A stretch of 37,757 nucleotides of DNA, taken from assembly GCA_903828645.1 (NCBI GenBank), contig CAIKNA010000207.1:1-37757 (forward strand), given 5' to 3'. Source of the DNA: an uncultured Bacteroidales bacterium. Lineage in GTDB: Bacteria > Bacteroidota > Bacteroidia > Bacteroidales > FEN-979. The notes under the pieces are model-generated. The model was not told the DNA's origin and ran no database searches. It saw only the letters and a program-made list of their open reading frames with translations. A program made the translations under genes and the position numbers. Each line of letters opens with the position of its first letter. Positions within the stretch are counted from its first letter, which is position 1. This document shows, one piece after another, positions 1-8,618 of the stretch.

Positions 1-1135
1 CTGTAAAGGCATCTGCTTCATAATAGCAGGCCATATAGCTATATGTATTGCTGGTCTCCAGTTGCCAGCCGAGGTTCCCTGGAGTGCCCTGCGTGCTGCT
101 CCAATAGGTGCCTGCTGAGCCGCGGTCGAGCAGCAAACCTGCACTGTAATCCAGGAACCCGGCAGCATGGAGTTTTAATCCGGAAGCATACGTGTCGTTA
201 TAGCTGTTCCAGTTTCCGGCTGCATCCACATTGTACCATTCGCTATACGTTGGAAGCCGCCATCCATTTGCAATCTCAAGGACACAAGGGTCATTGGCCG
301 TCTGCCAGTCATTGGGTGCGGTTATAGAGGTTATCCAGGTGGTGTTAGGCGTTCTCGTAATGCCATCGTGCTGATAACCCTGTTTGAGGTTATACTGCCA
401 GTACCAGCCTGCCGCGGGCTCGGTAGCATCATTACCGGCGGATGGCTGCTGTGTTGCACCTAAGTTTTTGGTAATCCAGCATTTCGAAGGTTCGCCCGGT
501 ACATTTGCAACCGTCCCGTATGAAACCGTTTTAGTTACCGGCGCTACTGCTCCTGCCACATGATTTATGGTGAAGGAAGAACCGCAGGAAAAACAAGCCA
601 GGGTTGCCTTTGTCAATGATACCGGTGCGGAATTCCCGCAAATATTATATGCCCAGGCATATCGTGTATAGGTTGTATTGCAGATCAGGCCTGTTTCGGA
701 TTTTGTTGTAACCATCCCCATATCGGTCGCCATAGCGTAATTATTCGTCGTACTCCATTTATATCCGGTAGCTCCGGTTACAGTATTCCAGTTCCAAACA
801 ATCTGTGCCGGTAAAGGAACATGACCACCGGCTGCAGGAGCAGCAGGTAAAGGACATGCAAGGCAGTGGATTGTTTCCCAAACAGACGTCATTGAATTAT
901 AAGCTTCAAAGCACCGCGTAGTGGTGTTGAAAATCATCAGACTAACTGCAGGCGTGGCAATGGCATCGCGTTCAGCAGTTGTCATGCGGGGTATGAGCAT
1001 ACCCATCATTGTGGATTTTACATCGAGCATTGCCGATGGGTCAGGTTGACTGTTGTCGGTGTTGATGCCCACCTGTGAAAACAGAAAACTACTATTCACC
1101 AGAATGATAGCGACAAGAAAGGAAAGTTTTTTCAT
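1..1135 (-). CDS. Secreted FISUMP-domain surface protein (3' end missing)
   Basis: The frame is open from an ATG at 1133-1135 to the window edge, giving 378 visible residues. Residues 1-21 form a signal peptide ([13 protein letters not shown], ending FLFSQ). Residues 22-60 carry the Bacteroidota surface-protein motif [20 protein letters not shown] followed by [14 protein letters not shown], also seen in phage tail-fibre-like proteins. A fibronectin-III-like stretch follows (about 85-175, with [17 protein letters not shown]). The C-terminal part is a FISUMP domain (Fibrobacter succinogenes major paralogous domain): [18 protein letters not shown] and YWSS are its hallmarks. The last 20-40 residues lie outside the window. 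Such proteins are exported and probably surface-exposed; the ligand is unknown. No canonical promoter box is visible upstream. Confidence 0.85.
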   Translation of the reverse strand, partial: MKKLSFLVAIILVNSSFLFSQVGINTDNSQPDPSAMLDVKSTMMGMLIPRMTTAERDAIATPAVSLMIFNTTTRCFEAYNSMTSVWETIHCLACPLPAAPAAGGHVPLPAQIVWNWNTVTGATGYKWSTTNNYAMATDMGMVTTKSETGLICNTTYTRYAWAYNICGNSAPVSLTKATLACFSCGSSFTINHVAGAVAPVTKTVSYGTVANVPGEPSKCWITKNLGATQQPSAGNDATEPAAGWYWQYNLKQGYQHDGITRTPNTTWITSITAPNDWQTANDPCVLEIANGWRLPTYSEWYNVDAAGNWNSYNDTYASGLKLHAAGFLDYSAGLLLDRGSAGTYWSSTQGTPGNLGWQLETSNTYSYMACYYEADAFT

Positions 1136-1371
1136 AAATCAAAGTTTAAGTTGTTGTATAACAGAAAATTGTCGATTCTTTATAAAGGGCAACATTTTCA
1201 GAAACATAACTTATTAACGGCAAATAGTTTATATATCAAGACGGTAACCATTATGCCGTAACAAAAACCATCGATTTCCTGTAATATAATGATTTTAATG
1301 GTCAAAGTCAAGTATTTGAGCGTATTTTATGACAGAACTGAAGCGACTTCAGGAAGTGGCATATAATTCAC

Positions 1372-1379
1372 TATTTTTG
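1372..1379 (+). promoter_or_regulatory. Bacteroidota -7 box for the sugar symporter
   Basis: TATTTTTG fits the TAnnTTTG consensus of the Bacteroidota primary sigma factor and ends 41 bp before the ATG at 1421. No TTTG -33 element is seen at the usual distance. The rest of the 285-bp gap (1136-1420) shows nothing else recognisable. Confidence 0.45.
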
Positions 1380-1420
1380 CCGGGAACGATCCAAAAGAAA
1401 TCTTTACGAATATTATCTCC

Positions 1421-2779
1421 ATGGCACACGATGCGGGATTACCGCCCTCCAACCGGTCGAAGGGAAATTACATCCTTTCAATCACGATCATCGGCATTTT
1501 TTTCTTTATCTTCGGGTTTGTGACCTGGCTTAATTCTGTGCTGATTCCCTTCCTGAAAATTGCCTGTGAAAAAAATAATTTTGAATCCTATTTCGTCGCC
1601 TTTGCCTTTTACATCTCCTATTTTGTGATGGCCATCCCTTCATCGTTCGTGTTGCGGAAAACAGGGTTTAAAAACGGCATGTCGCTGGGGCTGGTCTTAA
1701 TGGCCATCGGCGCCCTGATCTTTATCCCGGCAGCCTATTCGAGGATGTTCGGGCTTTTCCTCACCGGTCTTTTCGTGCAGGGAACGGGGCTGGCAGTCCT
1801 CCAAACCGCTTCCAACCCCTACGTGACCATCCTGGGCCCGCTCGAAAGTGCTGCCAAACGCATCAGCATCATGGGGATCTGCAATAAAATTGCCGGGGTG
1901 ATCAGTCCGCTGATCCTGGGAGCCATTGTTTTAAAAGGGATGGACCGATTTGATAAAACCCTGCTTGGCACCATGGACGAACTGCAAAAGAACACGGTGC
2001 TCAACGAACTGGCCGGACGGATCATCCTGCCATACATCATCATGGCGGTCGTGCTGGTCATCCTGGCGGTGTTGCTGCGCTTTTCGGCGCTTCCCGACAT
2101 AGATACCGACAAGGAAGACGAAACAACTTCATCTGCCAACATTTCTAAAACAAGCATCTTCCAGTTTCCCCAGCTTGTTTTGGGGGTGATCGCCATCTTT
2201 GTGTATGTCGGGGTAGAGGTGATCGCGGTCGATACCATCATCAATTATGGCAAAGCCCAGGGATTTTCTTTCGAACTGGCGAGGTATTTTGCTTCCTATA
2301 CGCTGGCCGCGATGGTCCTGGGATATATCATCGGCATCATCACCATTCCAAAATACCTGAAACAGGAGAAGGCACTGATGATTTCGGCCTTGCTTGGCAT
2401 TGGTTTCGGGATGCTGGCCATCTTTTCAGCCGGGATCCATGGCCAGACCACCTTCTCAATAACCCTCACAGGATGGTCACTGGTGCTGCCTTTTGATTTA
2501 TCGGTGTTCTTTATCGCACTGCTGGGGCTTGCAAATGCCATCATGTGGCCGGCAATCTGGCCTTTGGCCATCGACGGACTCGGGCGGTTTACTAAAATAG
2601 GTTCATCGCTGCTCATCATGGCCATTGCAGGCGGTGCTGTATTACCACTGCTGTATGGCAGGATGGTTGACCTTTTCAGCCCCCAGCAGGCATATTGGAT
2701 ACTGATTCCCTGTTATGTGTATATTTTTTACTATGCGTTTTCGGGGTATAAGATACGTTATTGGAATAAACAAAATTAA
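1421..2779 (+). CDS. FucP/GluP-type sugar:H+ symporter (MFS, FHS family)
   Basis: This 452-residue inner-membrane protein has about 12 hydrophobic segments and belongs to the fucose/galactose/glucose:H+ symporter family of the major facilitator superfamily. The family-specific blocks are FGFVTWLN (31-38, first helix), LQTASNPYVTILGP (127-140) and AKRISIMGICNKIAG (145-159). It probably imports a hexose or fucose with protons; the exact sugar cannot be read from sequence. The start at 1421 lies just upstream of the first helix and downstream of a TAnnTTTG box. The next gene encodes a sugar-phosphate nucleotidyltransferase-like protein, which fits a carbohydrate context, but an inverted repeat separates them and they may be transcribed separately. 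Confidence 0.9.
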   Translation: MAHDAGLPPSNRSKGNYILSITIIGIFFFIFGFVTWLNSVLIPFLKIACEKNNFESYFVAFAFYISYFVMAIPSSFVLRKTGFKNGMSLGLVLMAIGALIFIPAAYSRMFGLFLTGLFVQGTGLAVLQTASNPYVTILGPLESAAKRISIMGICNKIAGVISPLILGAIVLKGMDRFDKTLLGTMDELQKNTVLNELAGRIILPYIIMAVVLVILAVLLRFSALPDIDTDKEDETTSSANISKTSIFQFPQLVLGVIAIFVYVGVEVIAVDTIINYGKAQGFSFELARYFASYTLAAMVLGYIIGIITIPKYLKQEKALMISALLGIGFGMLAIFSAGIHGQTTFSITLTGWSLVLPFDLSVFFIALLGLANAIMWPAIWPLAIDGLGRFTKIGSSLLIMAIAGGAVLPLLYGRMVDLFSPQQAYWILIPCYVYIFYYAFSGYKIRYWNKQN

Positions 2780-2789
2780 ACACAGTAGA

Positions 2790-2861
2790 CACATTAGGGC
2801 ACAGAAGAAAATCACAATAGTTAAACATTTTATCATGTGTTTTCTAATGTGCCCTAATGTG
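2790..2861. repeat. Inverted repeat between symporter and nucleotidyltransferase genes
   Basis: CACATTAGGGCACA (2790-2803) is repeated as its exact reverse complement at 2848-2861. Pairing continues inward imperfectly through AGAAAA/TTTTCT, giving an arm of about 25 nt with a loop of about 18 nt. It starts 10 bp after the symporter stop and could serve as a transcription end or mRNA 3'-end hairpin. It is not followed by a classical U-tract. Confidence 0.75.
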
Positions 2862-2913
2862 CCTGGTGCGGTGAAAAAAGGATAAATTTCCCATCACGGT
2901 AAAAAAAAAGATT

Positions 2914-3822
2914 ATGAAACCGACCCTTTTAATCCTTGCTGCCGGGATGGGCAGCCGTTACGGGGGGCTTAAACAGCTCGACCAGGTTGGCCCATCGGGC
3001 GAAACCATCATTGACTATTCAATATATGATGCCATCCGTGCCGGGTTTGGCAAGGTGGTCTTCATCATTAAAGAGGTCATTGAAAATGATTTCAAGGAGG
3101 TGTTTGTTGAGCGGCTGAAGGATAAAATTGCCATCGACTATGTATTCCAGGAGACCTGGATGGTGCCGGAAGGCATTGTCATTCCCGACAACCGCAGCAA
3201 ACCCTGGGGAACCGGCCACGCGGTGATGATGGCCGACGGCAGGGTGAAAGGTCCGTTTGCCGTGATCAATGCCGATGATTTTTATGGTCGCGGGGCTTTC
3301 GAAGCGCTGGCAGATTATTACAGGGAGTGGACTCCTGCAAGTGGCAACGACTATTGCATGGTTGGTTACCGTCTGGCTAACACGCTGTCGGAATTCGGAG
3401 CCGTGTCGCGCGGGATTTGCCGGCCCGATCCGGAATCTTTCCTGGTCGATGTGGTAGAACGAACGCATATTGAACGGACAGGGACCGGAATTGCATACAC
3501 CAACGAAAAGGAAGAGCAGGTGCCCATTTCCGGTGGCAGCATTGTGTCTATGAATTTCTGGGGATTTACCCCATCGCTGTTCGGTTTTCTGAACAGGGAA
3601 TTCGAAACATTCATCCGGAAAAATGCGGAAAACCTGAAATCTGAATTTTTCATCCCAAGTGTGGTCAATGAGCTCATCAAATCGCAGGAAGCCACTGTGA
3701 AAATACTCCAATGCGATGAGAAATGGTTTGGGATGACCTACAAGGAAGACCGCGAGATGGTGGTGAAAAGCATCCGCGAACTGGTACGGAACGGGGTTTA
3801 CCCGGAAAACTTATGGGGCTGA
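2914..3822 (+). CDS. Sugar-phosphate nucleotidyltransferase-like protein
   Basis: This 302-residue cytosolic protein has the nucleotidyltransferase Rossmann-like fold. LAAGMGSRYGGLKQ (8-21) is the nucleotide-binding signature loop (LxxGxGxR), PWGTGHA (97-103) is the base/phosphate-contact block, and NADDFYG (119-125) holds the acidic pair that binds Mg2+. Enzymes of this fold join an NTP to a sugar phosphate or to a similar phospho-alcohol, releasing pyrophosphate. The C-terminal half lacks a left-handed beta-helix acyltransferase domain. The substrate is unknown; Bacteroidota genomes often carry this stand-alone type next to carbohydrate genes. The start fits the family's usual N-terminus, only seven residues before the glycine-rich loop. 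Confidence 0.82.
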   Translation: MKPTLLILAAGMGSRYGGLKQLDQVGPSGETIIDYSIYDAIRAGFGKVVFIIKEVIENDFKEVFVERLKDKIAIDYVFQETWMVPEGIVIPDNRSKPWGTGHAVMMADGRVKGPFAVINADDFYGRGAFEALADYYREWTPASGNDYCMVGYRLANTLSEFGAVSRGICRPDPESFLVDVVERTHIERTGTGIAYTNEKEEQVPISGGSIVSMNFWGFTPSLFGFLNREFETFIRKNAENLKSEFFIPSVVNELIKSQEATVKILQCDEKWFGMTYKEDREMVVKSIRELVRNGVYPENLWG

Positions 3823-3867
3823 ACCAATTTTCCGCCATTTTGATCGTTATCTAGCCTGTTAAATGGT

Positions 3868-3875
3868 TACTTTTG
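3868..3875 (+). promoter_or_regulatory. -7 box for the beta-barrel protein gene
   Basis: TACTTTTG matches TAnnTTTG. It lies inside the longer reading frame that begins at 3863, so a transcript from it starts after 3863. This supports the ATG at 3896 as the true start. A TTTG at 3839-3842 is 25 nt upstream, longer than the usual 19-21. Confidence 0.5.
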
Positions 3876-3895
3876 TAACCGGAAAAATTTATTAT

Positions 3896-4591
3896 ATGAA
3901 AAGCATACAAAAAACCCTGTTCACCCTTGCTGCCGCTTTGCTGTGCATTGCATTCCTTCTTCCCCGCTCCGGGATGGCCCAGGTCGTGAAGCCCTCAACC
4001 AAAAAGCGCATCAGCATTGGTGTCGGATTGTACACCGATATCTGGATGAATACCCCGGATGGCATGAAAGCCCGCACAATCAACCAGGGAGTACAGGTGT
4101 TTGGCACCTACAACATGCCATTTGGCAAAGGCCCTTTCAGTTTCGCCATCGGCCTGGGTCTCAGCATCCATAACCTCTATTGGAATTACAGGTACCAGGG
4201 AGACAGTCTCAATTTTCAATTTGTCAAAATTGAGGATACCCTGAAATACAAACGCAGCAAAATATGCCTGCCCTTTCTTGAGATCCCGCTTGAATTCCGT
4301 TTAAAGACCAAAAGCAAAGTCTCCGTCGGTGTGGGGTTTAAGGTCGGGTATATGATTTACGCTCACTCAAAATGGGTTGGAGATGATTACCTTTTTAACT
4401 CGACCAACGCACTGAAGGCCTCGTTCAAGGATATCAAGAACCTGGAAAAATTCGCCTACGGCCCCACCTTGCGGGTCGGATACAAGTGGTTTAACGTGAA
4501 TGCCTATTATTCGCTTGCCAGTGTTTTTCAGAAGGGGACTGGCATCGATATTTACCCGATATCGGTTGGTTTCATCCTGATGCCCTTCTGA
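3896..4591 (+). CDS. Outer-membrane beta-barrel protein, PorT-like
   Basis: The 231-residue product begins with a signal peptide (MKSIQKTLFTLAAALLCIAF, ending SGMAQ). The mature part alternates polar and hydrophobic residues with many aromatics, as expected of an eight- to ten-stranded outer-membrane barrel (for example ISIGVGLYTDIWM, FAIGLGLSIHNLYWNYR, VSVGVGFKVGYMIYA, and a terminal strand GIDIYPISVGFILMPF). It resembles small Bacteroidota barrels of the PorT/outer-membrane beta-barrel group; no specific function can be assigned. The start at 3896 is preferred over 3863 because it gives a clean signal peptide and follows the -7 box. Its stop codon abuts the stop of the convergent gene: TGATCA at 4589-4594 holds both. 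Confidence 0.75.
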   Translation: MKSIQKTLFTLAAALLCIAFLLPRSGMAQVVKPSTKKRISIGVGLYTDIWMNTPDGMKARTINQGVQVFGTYNMPFGKGPFSFAIGLGLSIHNLYWNYRYQGDSLNFQFVKIEDTLKYKRSKICLPFLEIPLEFRLKTKSKVSVGVGFKVGYMIYAHSKWVGDDYLFNSTNALKASFKDIKNLEKFAYGPTLRVGYKWFNVNAYYSLASVFQKGTGIDIYPISVGFILMPF

Positions 4592-5206
4592 TCAGAGGAG
4601 AATCATTAAGGCCGCCATTACCAAAACTCCCATTGCAAAGCCGGAATATATTTCGGCCGGCTGATGGGAGTTTGATTTTAAACGGGCATACCCGATGATG
4701 CCCCCAATCAGGATGCCTGAGAAGATTTCCGTATTCAGGTTGATCCCGAAATTCAGCGAAAGTCCGAGAAACAGGCCTGTGAAACTTCCGATGGCAACCG
4801 CATGAAGGCTTATTTTCCGGTAAAAGTTCACCACCAGCGACAGGATGGCCAGCAGGGTGGCTCCCAGCATGTAATAGCTGAAAATGGTGGAAATGTGAAT
4901 TCCCCGCAGGAGAAAGTAGGTCAGATAATAGAAAACCGAAATGGCCAGGATCGGGTAGATCCGTTCTTCCTTACTGTTCATGAAAAGAGAGGAGATGATT
5001 TTCAGGCGGTAAAATATCCAGGTAAGCAACAGTGGAAAAAGTACGGTGGTTAAAAACACTACCCCGACCAGCGATATTTTGTAGGCCGGCGGAAGGGAGA
5101 GGGAGAGCAGGGTGTTCAGGTTCAGCAGGAGCAGCAGGATATACGAAGGCATCAGCAGGGGATGAAAAACATACGAGATCACCCTGGAAAGTTTATTCTC
5201 AATCAT
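4592..5206 (-). CDS. PAP2-like integral membrane protein
   Basis: This 204-residue protein has six to seven hydrophobic segments. It resembles short PAP2-superfamily proteins (lipid phosphatase/phosphotransferase fold). Candidate remnants of the three catalytic motifs are SKEERIYP (about 77-84), SLHA (about 133-136) and SNSHQPAEIYSG (about 178-189). The canonical Lys/Arg-Pro, PSGH and His-Asp residues are not all present (Glu stands where Asp is usual), so activity on lipid phosphates is uncertain. It lies 9 bp downstream of rpoN and is probably co-transcribed with it. Confidence 0.6.
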   Translation of the reverse strand: MIENKLSRVISYVFHPLLMPSYILLLLLNLNTLLSLSLPPAYKISLVGVVFLTTVLFPLLLTWIFYRLKIISSLFMNSKEERIYPILAISVFYYLTYFLLRGIHISTIFSYYMLGATLLAILSLVVNFYRKISLHAVAIGSFTGLFLGLSLNFGINLNTEIFSGILIGGIIGYARLKSNSHQPAEIYSGFAMGVLVMAALMILL

Positions 5207-5215
5207 CTTGAATGG

Positions 5216-6703
5216 TTATAGTTCTTTTCTGAGACGGGCAACCGGGATGTTCAGCTGTTTGCGGTACTTTGCAATGGTGCGGCGCGCTATGTTGTACCCT
5301 TTCTCCTTCAGCAGGTCGACAAGTTCATCATCTGTGAGCGGTTTCGACTTGGCTTCGGCATCGATCGTATCGGAGAGGATTTTTTTGATTTCCCTCGTCG
5401 AAACTTCCTCGCCTTCGGTATTCAGCATCGATTCGCTGAAAAAACTCTTCAGCAGCAGGGTACCGAAGGGTGTTTGCACATATTTGCTGTTGGCCACCCG
5501 GGAGATGGTGGAGATGTCGAGGTTGACAATGGTTGCGATGTCTTTGAGGATCATGGGCCTAAGCCGGGTATCGTCGCCGGTAAGGAAGTATTCGTACTGG
5601 TAATCCATGATGGCCTTCATGGTGGTAAAGAGGGTTTCCTGCCGCTGTTTGATGGCATCAATGAATCCGCGGGCTGAATCGAGTTTTTGCTTGATGAAGG
5701 TCAGCGCATCTTTTTCCGCCGGCTTTCGTCTGGCGCCTCCATATTCATGCAGCATGCTGAGGTAATCGCGGTTCAGGGACAATTCGCGGGTATAACGGGT
5801 GTTGAGGGTCAGTTCAAGGATGCCGTCGTTGTTGGAGATGAGGAAGTCGGGAACGACATACTGGTTGTCGCGGGCCACCTCGGAAATGGTGTTGCCCGGT
5901 TTTGGGTTCAGGGTTTGAATTTCGGCAATCGCCTCCCTGAGTTCTTCTTCGGAGATGTTTCCCTTCTGAAGGATTTTATCATAGTGTTTCTTGCTGAATT
6001 CATCGAAGTAGAACCGCAGGATGATGGTGGCAAGATCGGTTGCATAGGTGCGGTCGGGCTTGTGTTCAAGCTGGATAAGGAGACACTCCTGCAGGCTGCG
6101 CGCTGCAATACCGGGCGGATCGAACGATTGCACGGCTTTCAGCACCCCGAGGATCTCTTCATGGGTGGCCTCGATGGCCTGGTTGAAGGCAAGGTCGTCG
6201 GCCAGGGCCGGAATCTCCCGGCAAAGGTATCCCGATTCGTCGAGGTTGCCGATGATGGTTGCCGCAATGATGTACTGTTTATCGGTGAACTGATGCAAGC
6301 CGATCTGGCTGATCAGGAAATCCTGGAAACTGATCCCTGATATGATGGGGATTTCATGGGTAACGTCGTCCGGGCTTTTGTTGTTGGCAACCAGCCTGTA
6401 TTCGGGAATCTCCTCCTCGTCCACATAATCTTCAAAAGTAAACTCATCGTCGGCGGAGACCGGCGGTTCGGTTTCCGTGAATTCATCCTCGTCTGAGTCA
6501 ATGGAATCGGTTGTGGTCTCCTCGTCAAGATTGTCAACCTCTTCCTCTTCCATGCTGGCTTCCTCCAGGGCAGGGTTTTCTTCGATCTCCTGTTTTATCC
6601 GCTGGTCGAGCGAGAGAATGGGCTCCTGCAACAAACGCATCACCAGCACCTGCTGGGGTGAGAGTTTTTGTATCTGGCTTTGCTGTAATTTCTGGTTCAA
6701 CAT
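5216..6703 (-). CDS. rpoN: RNA polymerase sigma-54 factor RpoN
   Basis: Sigma-54 directs RNA polymerase to -24/-12 promoters and needs AAA+ activators. Region I is glutamine-rich at the N-terminus (MLNQKLQQSQIQKLSPQQ). It is followed by a strongly acidic region II (about residues 50-110), the core-binding domain, the helix-turn-helix domain (TISRVANSKYVQTPFGTLLLKSFF) and the RpoN box ARRTIAKYRK (473-482), which reads the -24 element. The product is 495 residues from the ATG at 6701-6703. A TTG six codons upstream is rejected because region I begins at MLNQKL. A -7 box overlaps the codons just upstream, so the mRNA leader may be almost absent. Confidence 0.96.
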   Translation of the reverse strand: MLNQKLQQSQIQKLSPQQVLVMRLLQEPILSLDQRIKQEIEENPALEEASMEEEEVDNLDEETTTDSIDSDEDEFTETEPPVSADDEFTFEDYVDEEEIPEYRLVANNKSPDDVTHEIPIISGISFQDFLISQIGLHQFTDKQYIIAATIIGNLDESGYLCREIPALADDLAFNQAIEATHEEILGVLKAVQSFDPPGIAARSLQECLLIQLEHKPDRTYATDLATIILRFYFDEFSKKHYDKILQKGNISEEELREAIAEIQTLNPKPGNTISEVARDNQYVVPDFLISNNDGILELTLNTRYTRELSLNRDYLSMLHEYGGARRKPAEKDALTFIKQKLDSARGFIDAIKQRQETLFTTMKAIMDYQYEYFLTGDDTRLRPMILKDIATIVNLDISTISRVANSKYVQTPFGTLLLKSFFSESMLNTEGEEVSTREIKKILSDTIDAEAKSKPLTDDELVDLLKEKGYNIARRTIAKYRKQLNIPVARLRKEL

Positions 6704-6709
6704 CGAGGA

Positions 6710-6717
6710 CAAATATA
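6710..6717 (-). promoter_or_regulatory. -7 box of rpoN, almost adjoining the ATG
   Basis: Read on the minus strand the site is TATATTTG, matching TAnnTTTG, and it ends 6 nt before the ATG (6701-6703). If used, transcription would start at or within a few bases of the start codon, making a leaderless or near-leaderless mRNA. No -33 TTTG is found 19 nt upstream. Confidence 0.4.
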
Positions 6718-6851
6718 ACAATTTATCTTTCCCGCTGTTTTTCCTTATCGGTGAAAAAATCTTTCCGATCGTTAAAATTGCATGGACTGTCTATTTTGTT
6801 GAAAAGATCAGGCAGAATTGAATAATTTCGCCAAAAAAGAGTCATTCATCC

Positions 6852-7880
6852 ATGGAAGAAATTCCCGGTCTTCGTTCAAAATCCTATACCATCCTGATCC
6901 ATATACTGGTGTGGGTTGCATTTTTGCTGGTACCCCTGGTTTTTATTGAATCGGCAACCGGAAGGGAGCGGTTCATGATGATGGGATGGTTTCAGCAATT
7001 GCTCATGGCTGCTTATTTTTATTATAACTTTTTATACCTGATCCCCTTTTTTTTACTGAGAAAAAAGATAGGACGCTATTTTCTGATGTTGCTCCTTGGG
7101 TTGGTCGCCATAAGTGGCTTCAATGTTATTTTCGCCCTTGCCACTTCCGGTTTGATCGAGCACCATCATCCCTTCAATTTCTGGCGCACGGCCACCTTCC
7201 CTTTTTACCCGGCGGTAATGGCTTTTGCATTAAGCACTTCGGTGCGCATTACCATGGAGTGGTTTAAAAACGAGCGTCAGAAAAAAGAGATGGAGGCAGA
7301 GAAACTCTCGTCAGAGCTGGCATTTTTAAAATCACAGGTAAACCCCCATTTTCTTTTCAACATCCTCAACAACATCTGTTCGCTGGCGCGCAAGAAATCG
7401 GACGAAACGGAAAATGCCATCATCAAACTCTCGCAGATCATGCGCTACATGCTGCAGGATTCGAAAGATGAAAAGGTGAGCCTGGAAAAGGAGTTGGAAT
7501 ACCTTCAGAGCTATATTGAACTTCAGAGGCTGCGACTGCCCGAATCGGTGAAAATTGATTTTGCAACGGAGGGGCGCCCCGAACTTTTCTCAATCGAGCC
7601 CCTGCTTCTTATCCCTTTTGTCGAAAATGCCTTCAAACACGGGGTGAGCTACCAGGAATCTTCTGAAATTGCGATCCGCCTGGTTTGCCGGGGACAAGCA
7701 CTTCTATTTTCCGTGGTGAACCACATCGCAAAACACAGGAGTGACACCATGGAACAAGGTTCGGGGATCGGACTGAAAAATGTCATGCGCCGGCTTGAAT
7801 TGTTATATCCCGGCAAACATCTGCTGAAGATCAGCGACGATGACAATCAATACAAAGTGGAACTTGAAATTCAATTTTAA
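6852..7880 (+). CDS. LytS/YehU-type sensor histidine kinase
   Basis: This 342-residue inner-membrane kinase has four hydrophobic helices (about 12-32, 45-70, 75-100 and 113-133), a coiled coil (138-160) and a His_kinase domain. NPHFLFNILNN (164-174) holds the phosphorylated His166. PFVENAFKHG (255-264) and GSGIGLKN (303-310) are the ATP-binding N and G boxes. There is no periplasmic sensor domain, so the signal is probably sensed in or near the membrane. It ends with TAA at 7878-7880 and the regulator gene begins at the very next base, so the two are a coupled pair. A weak TAATTTCG (6823-6830, one mismatch to TAnnTTTG) may be the promoter box. Confidence 0.95.
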   Translation: MEEIPGLRSKSYTILIHILVWVAFLLVPLVFIESATGRERFMMMGWFQQLLMAAYFYYNFLYLIPFFLLRKKIGRYFLMLLLGLVAISGFNVIFALATSGLIEHHHPFNFWRTATFPFYPAVMAFALSTSVRITMEWFKNERQKKEMEAEKLSSELAFLKSQVNPHFLFNILNNICSLARKKSDETENAIIKLSQIMRYMLQDSKDEKVSLEKELEYLQSYIELQRLRLPESVKIDFATEGRPELFSIEPLLLIPFVENAFKHGVSYQESSEIAIRLVCRGQALLFSVVNHIAKHRSDTMEQGSGIGLKNVMRRLELLYPGKHLLKISDDDNQYKVELEIQF

Positions 7881-8612
7881 ATGGTAATCCGCTGCCTGGC
7901 CATTGATGATGAGATGCTTGCCCTCGACCTGCTTGAGGACAACATTAAAAAAATCCCGTTCCTGGAACTGGTTCAGCGATGCAGGAGTGCCATGGAGGCC
8001 ATGGAAATATTGCGCAATGAGCCTGTCGACCTCATTTTTCTCGATATCCAGATGCCCGATATTTCAGGCCTCCAGTTGCTGCGCAGCCTGCATCACAAGC
8101 CATTGGTTATTTTTACCACGGCCTACTCAAAGTATGCCACAGAGGGTTTTGATCTCGATGCGATGGATTACCTGTTGAAACCATACTCATTCGAGCGTTT
8201 CCTGAAAGCGGTCAATAAAGTATATGAATACATGGACCTGCACGACAGGGCCGCCACTCAAACCAATGCCAGGGATATTGTCTCCTCTCCGAATTTTTTA
8301 TTTGTCAAGGCCGATTACAAACTCTATAAAATAAACCTGAAGGATATCCTTTATGTGGAGGGACTAAAGGATTATGTCAAGATTTATACCGGTGAAAAGC
8401 CGATCGTGACCCAGATCAGCATGAAGGCGCTGGAAGAAAAACTGCCTGTGCACGATTTTATCCGGGTTCACCGTTCGTTCATCGTGGCGTTCAATAAAAT
8501 CGACTTCATTCAAAAGCACATGCTTACCATCGGGAATAAGGAAATCCCGATCAGTGAACATTACCGCGACGAGATTTTTAAGATCATCAACAACGAAAAA
8601 CCACTGGAATAG
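7881..8612 (+). CDS. LytTR-family response regulator
   Basis: This 243-residue cytosolic regulator has a receiver domain (1-120) with the acidic pair D9/D10, phospho-acceptor D55 in LIFLDIQMPD, the conserved Thr in FTTAYSKYA and Lys in YLLKPYSFERF. A LytTR DNA-binding domain follows (about 140-238; KINLKDILYVEGLKDYVKIY, DFIRVHRSFIV). Such regulators bind direct repeats in promoters. It is directly coupled to the kinase gene and followed after 6 bp by tolC-like, macA-like and macB-like genes. The likely target is this export operon or a cell-envelope function, by inference from context. Confidence 0.95.
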   Translation: MVIRCLAIDDEMLALDLLEDNIKKIPFLELVQRCRSAMEAMEILRNEPVDLIFLDIQMPDISGLQLLRSLHHKPLVIFTTAYSKYATEGFDLDAMDYLLKPYSFERFLKAVNKVYEYMDLHDRAATQTNARDIVSSPNFLFVKADYKLYKINLKDILYVEGLKDYVKIYTGEKPIVTQISMKALEEKLPVHDFIRVHRSFIVAFNKIDFIQKHMLTIGNKEIPISEHYRDEIFKIINNEKPLE

Positions 8613-8618
8613 CAACAA

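Noticed and set aside
43-327. 94-codon plus-strand frame at the window start
   Set aside because: It is the antisense of the FISUMP gene, which is open across the whole segment and has a signal peptide.
1329-1523. 64-codon frame before the sugar symporter
   Set aside because: Overlaps the symporter N-terminus and contains its promoter box; no family features.
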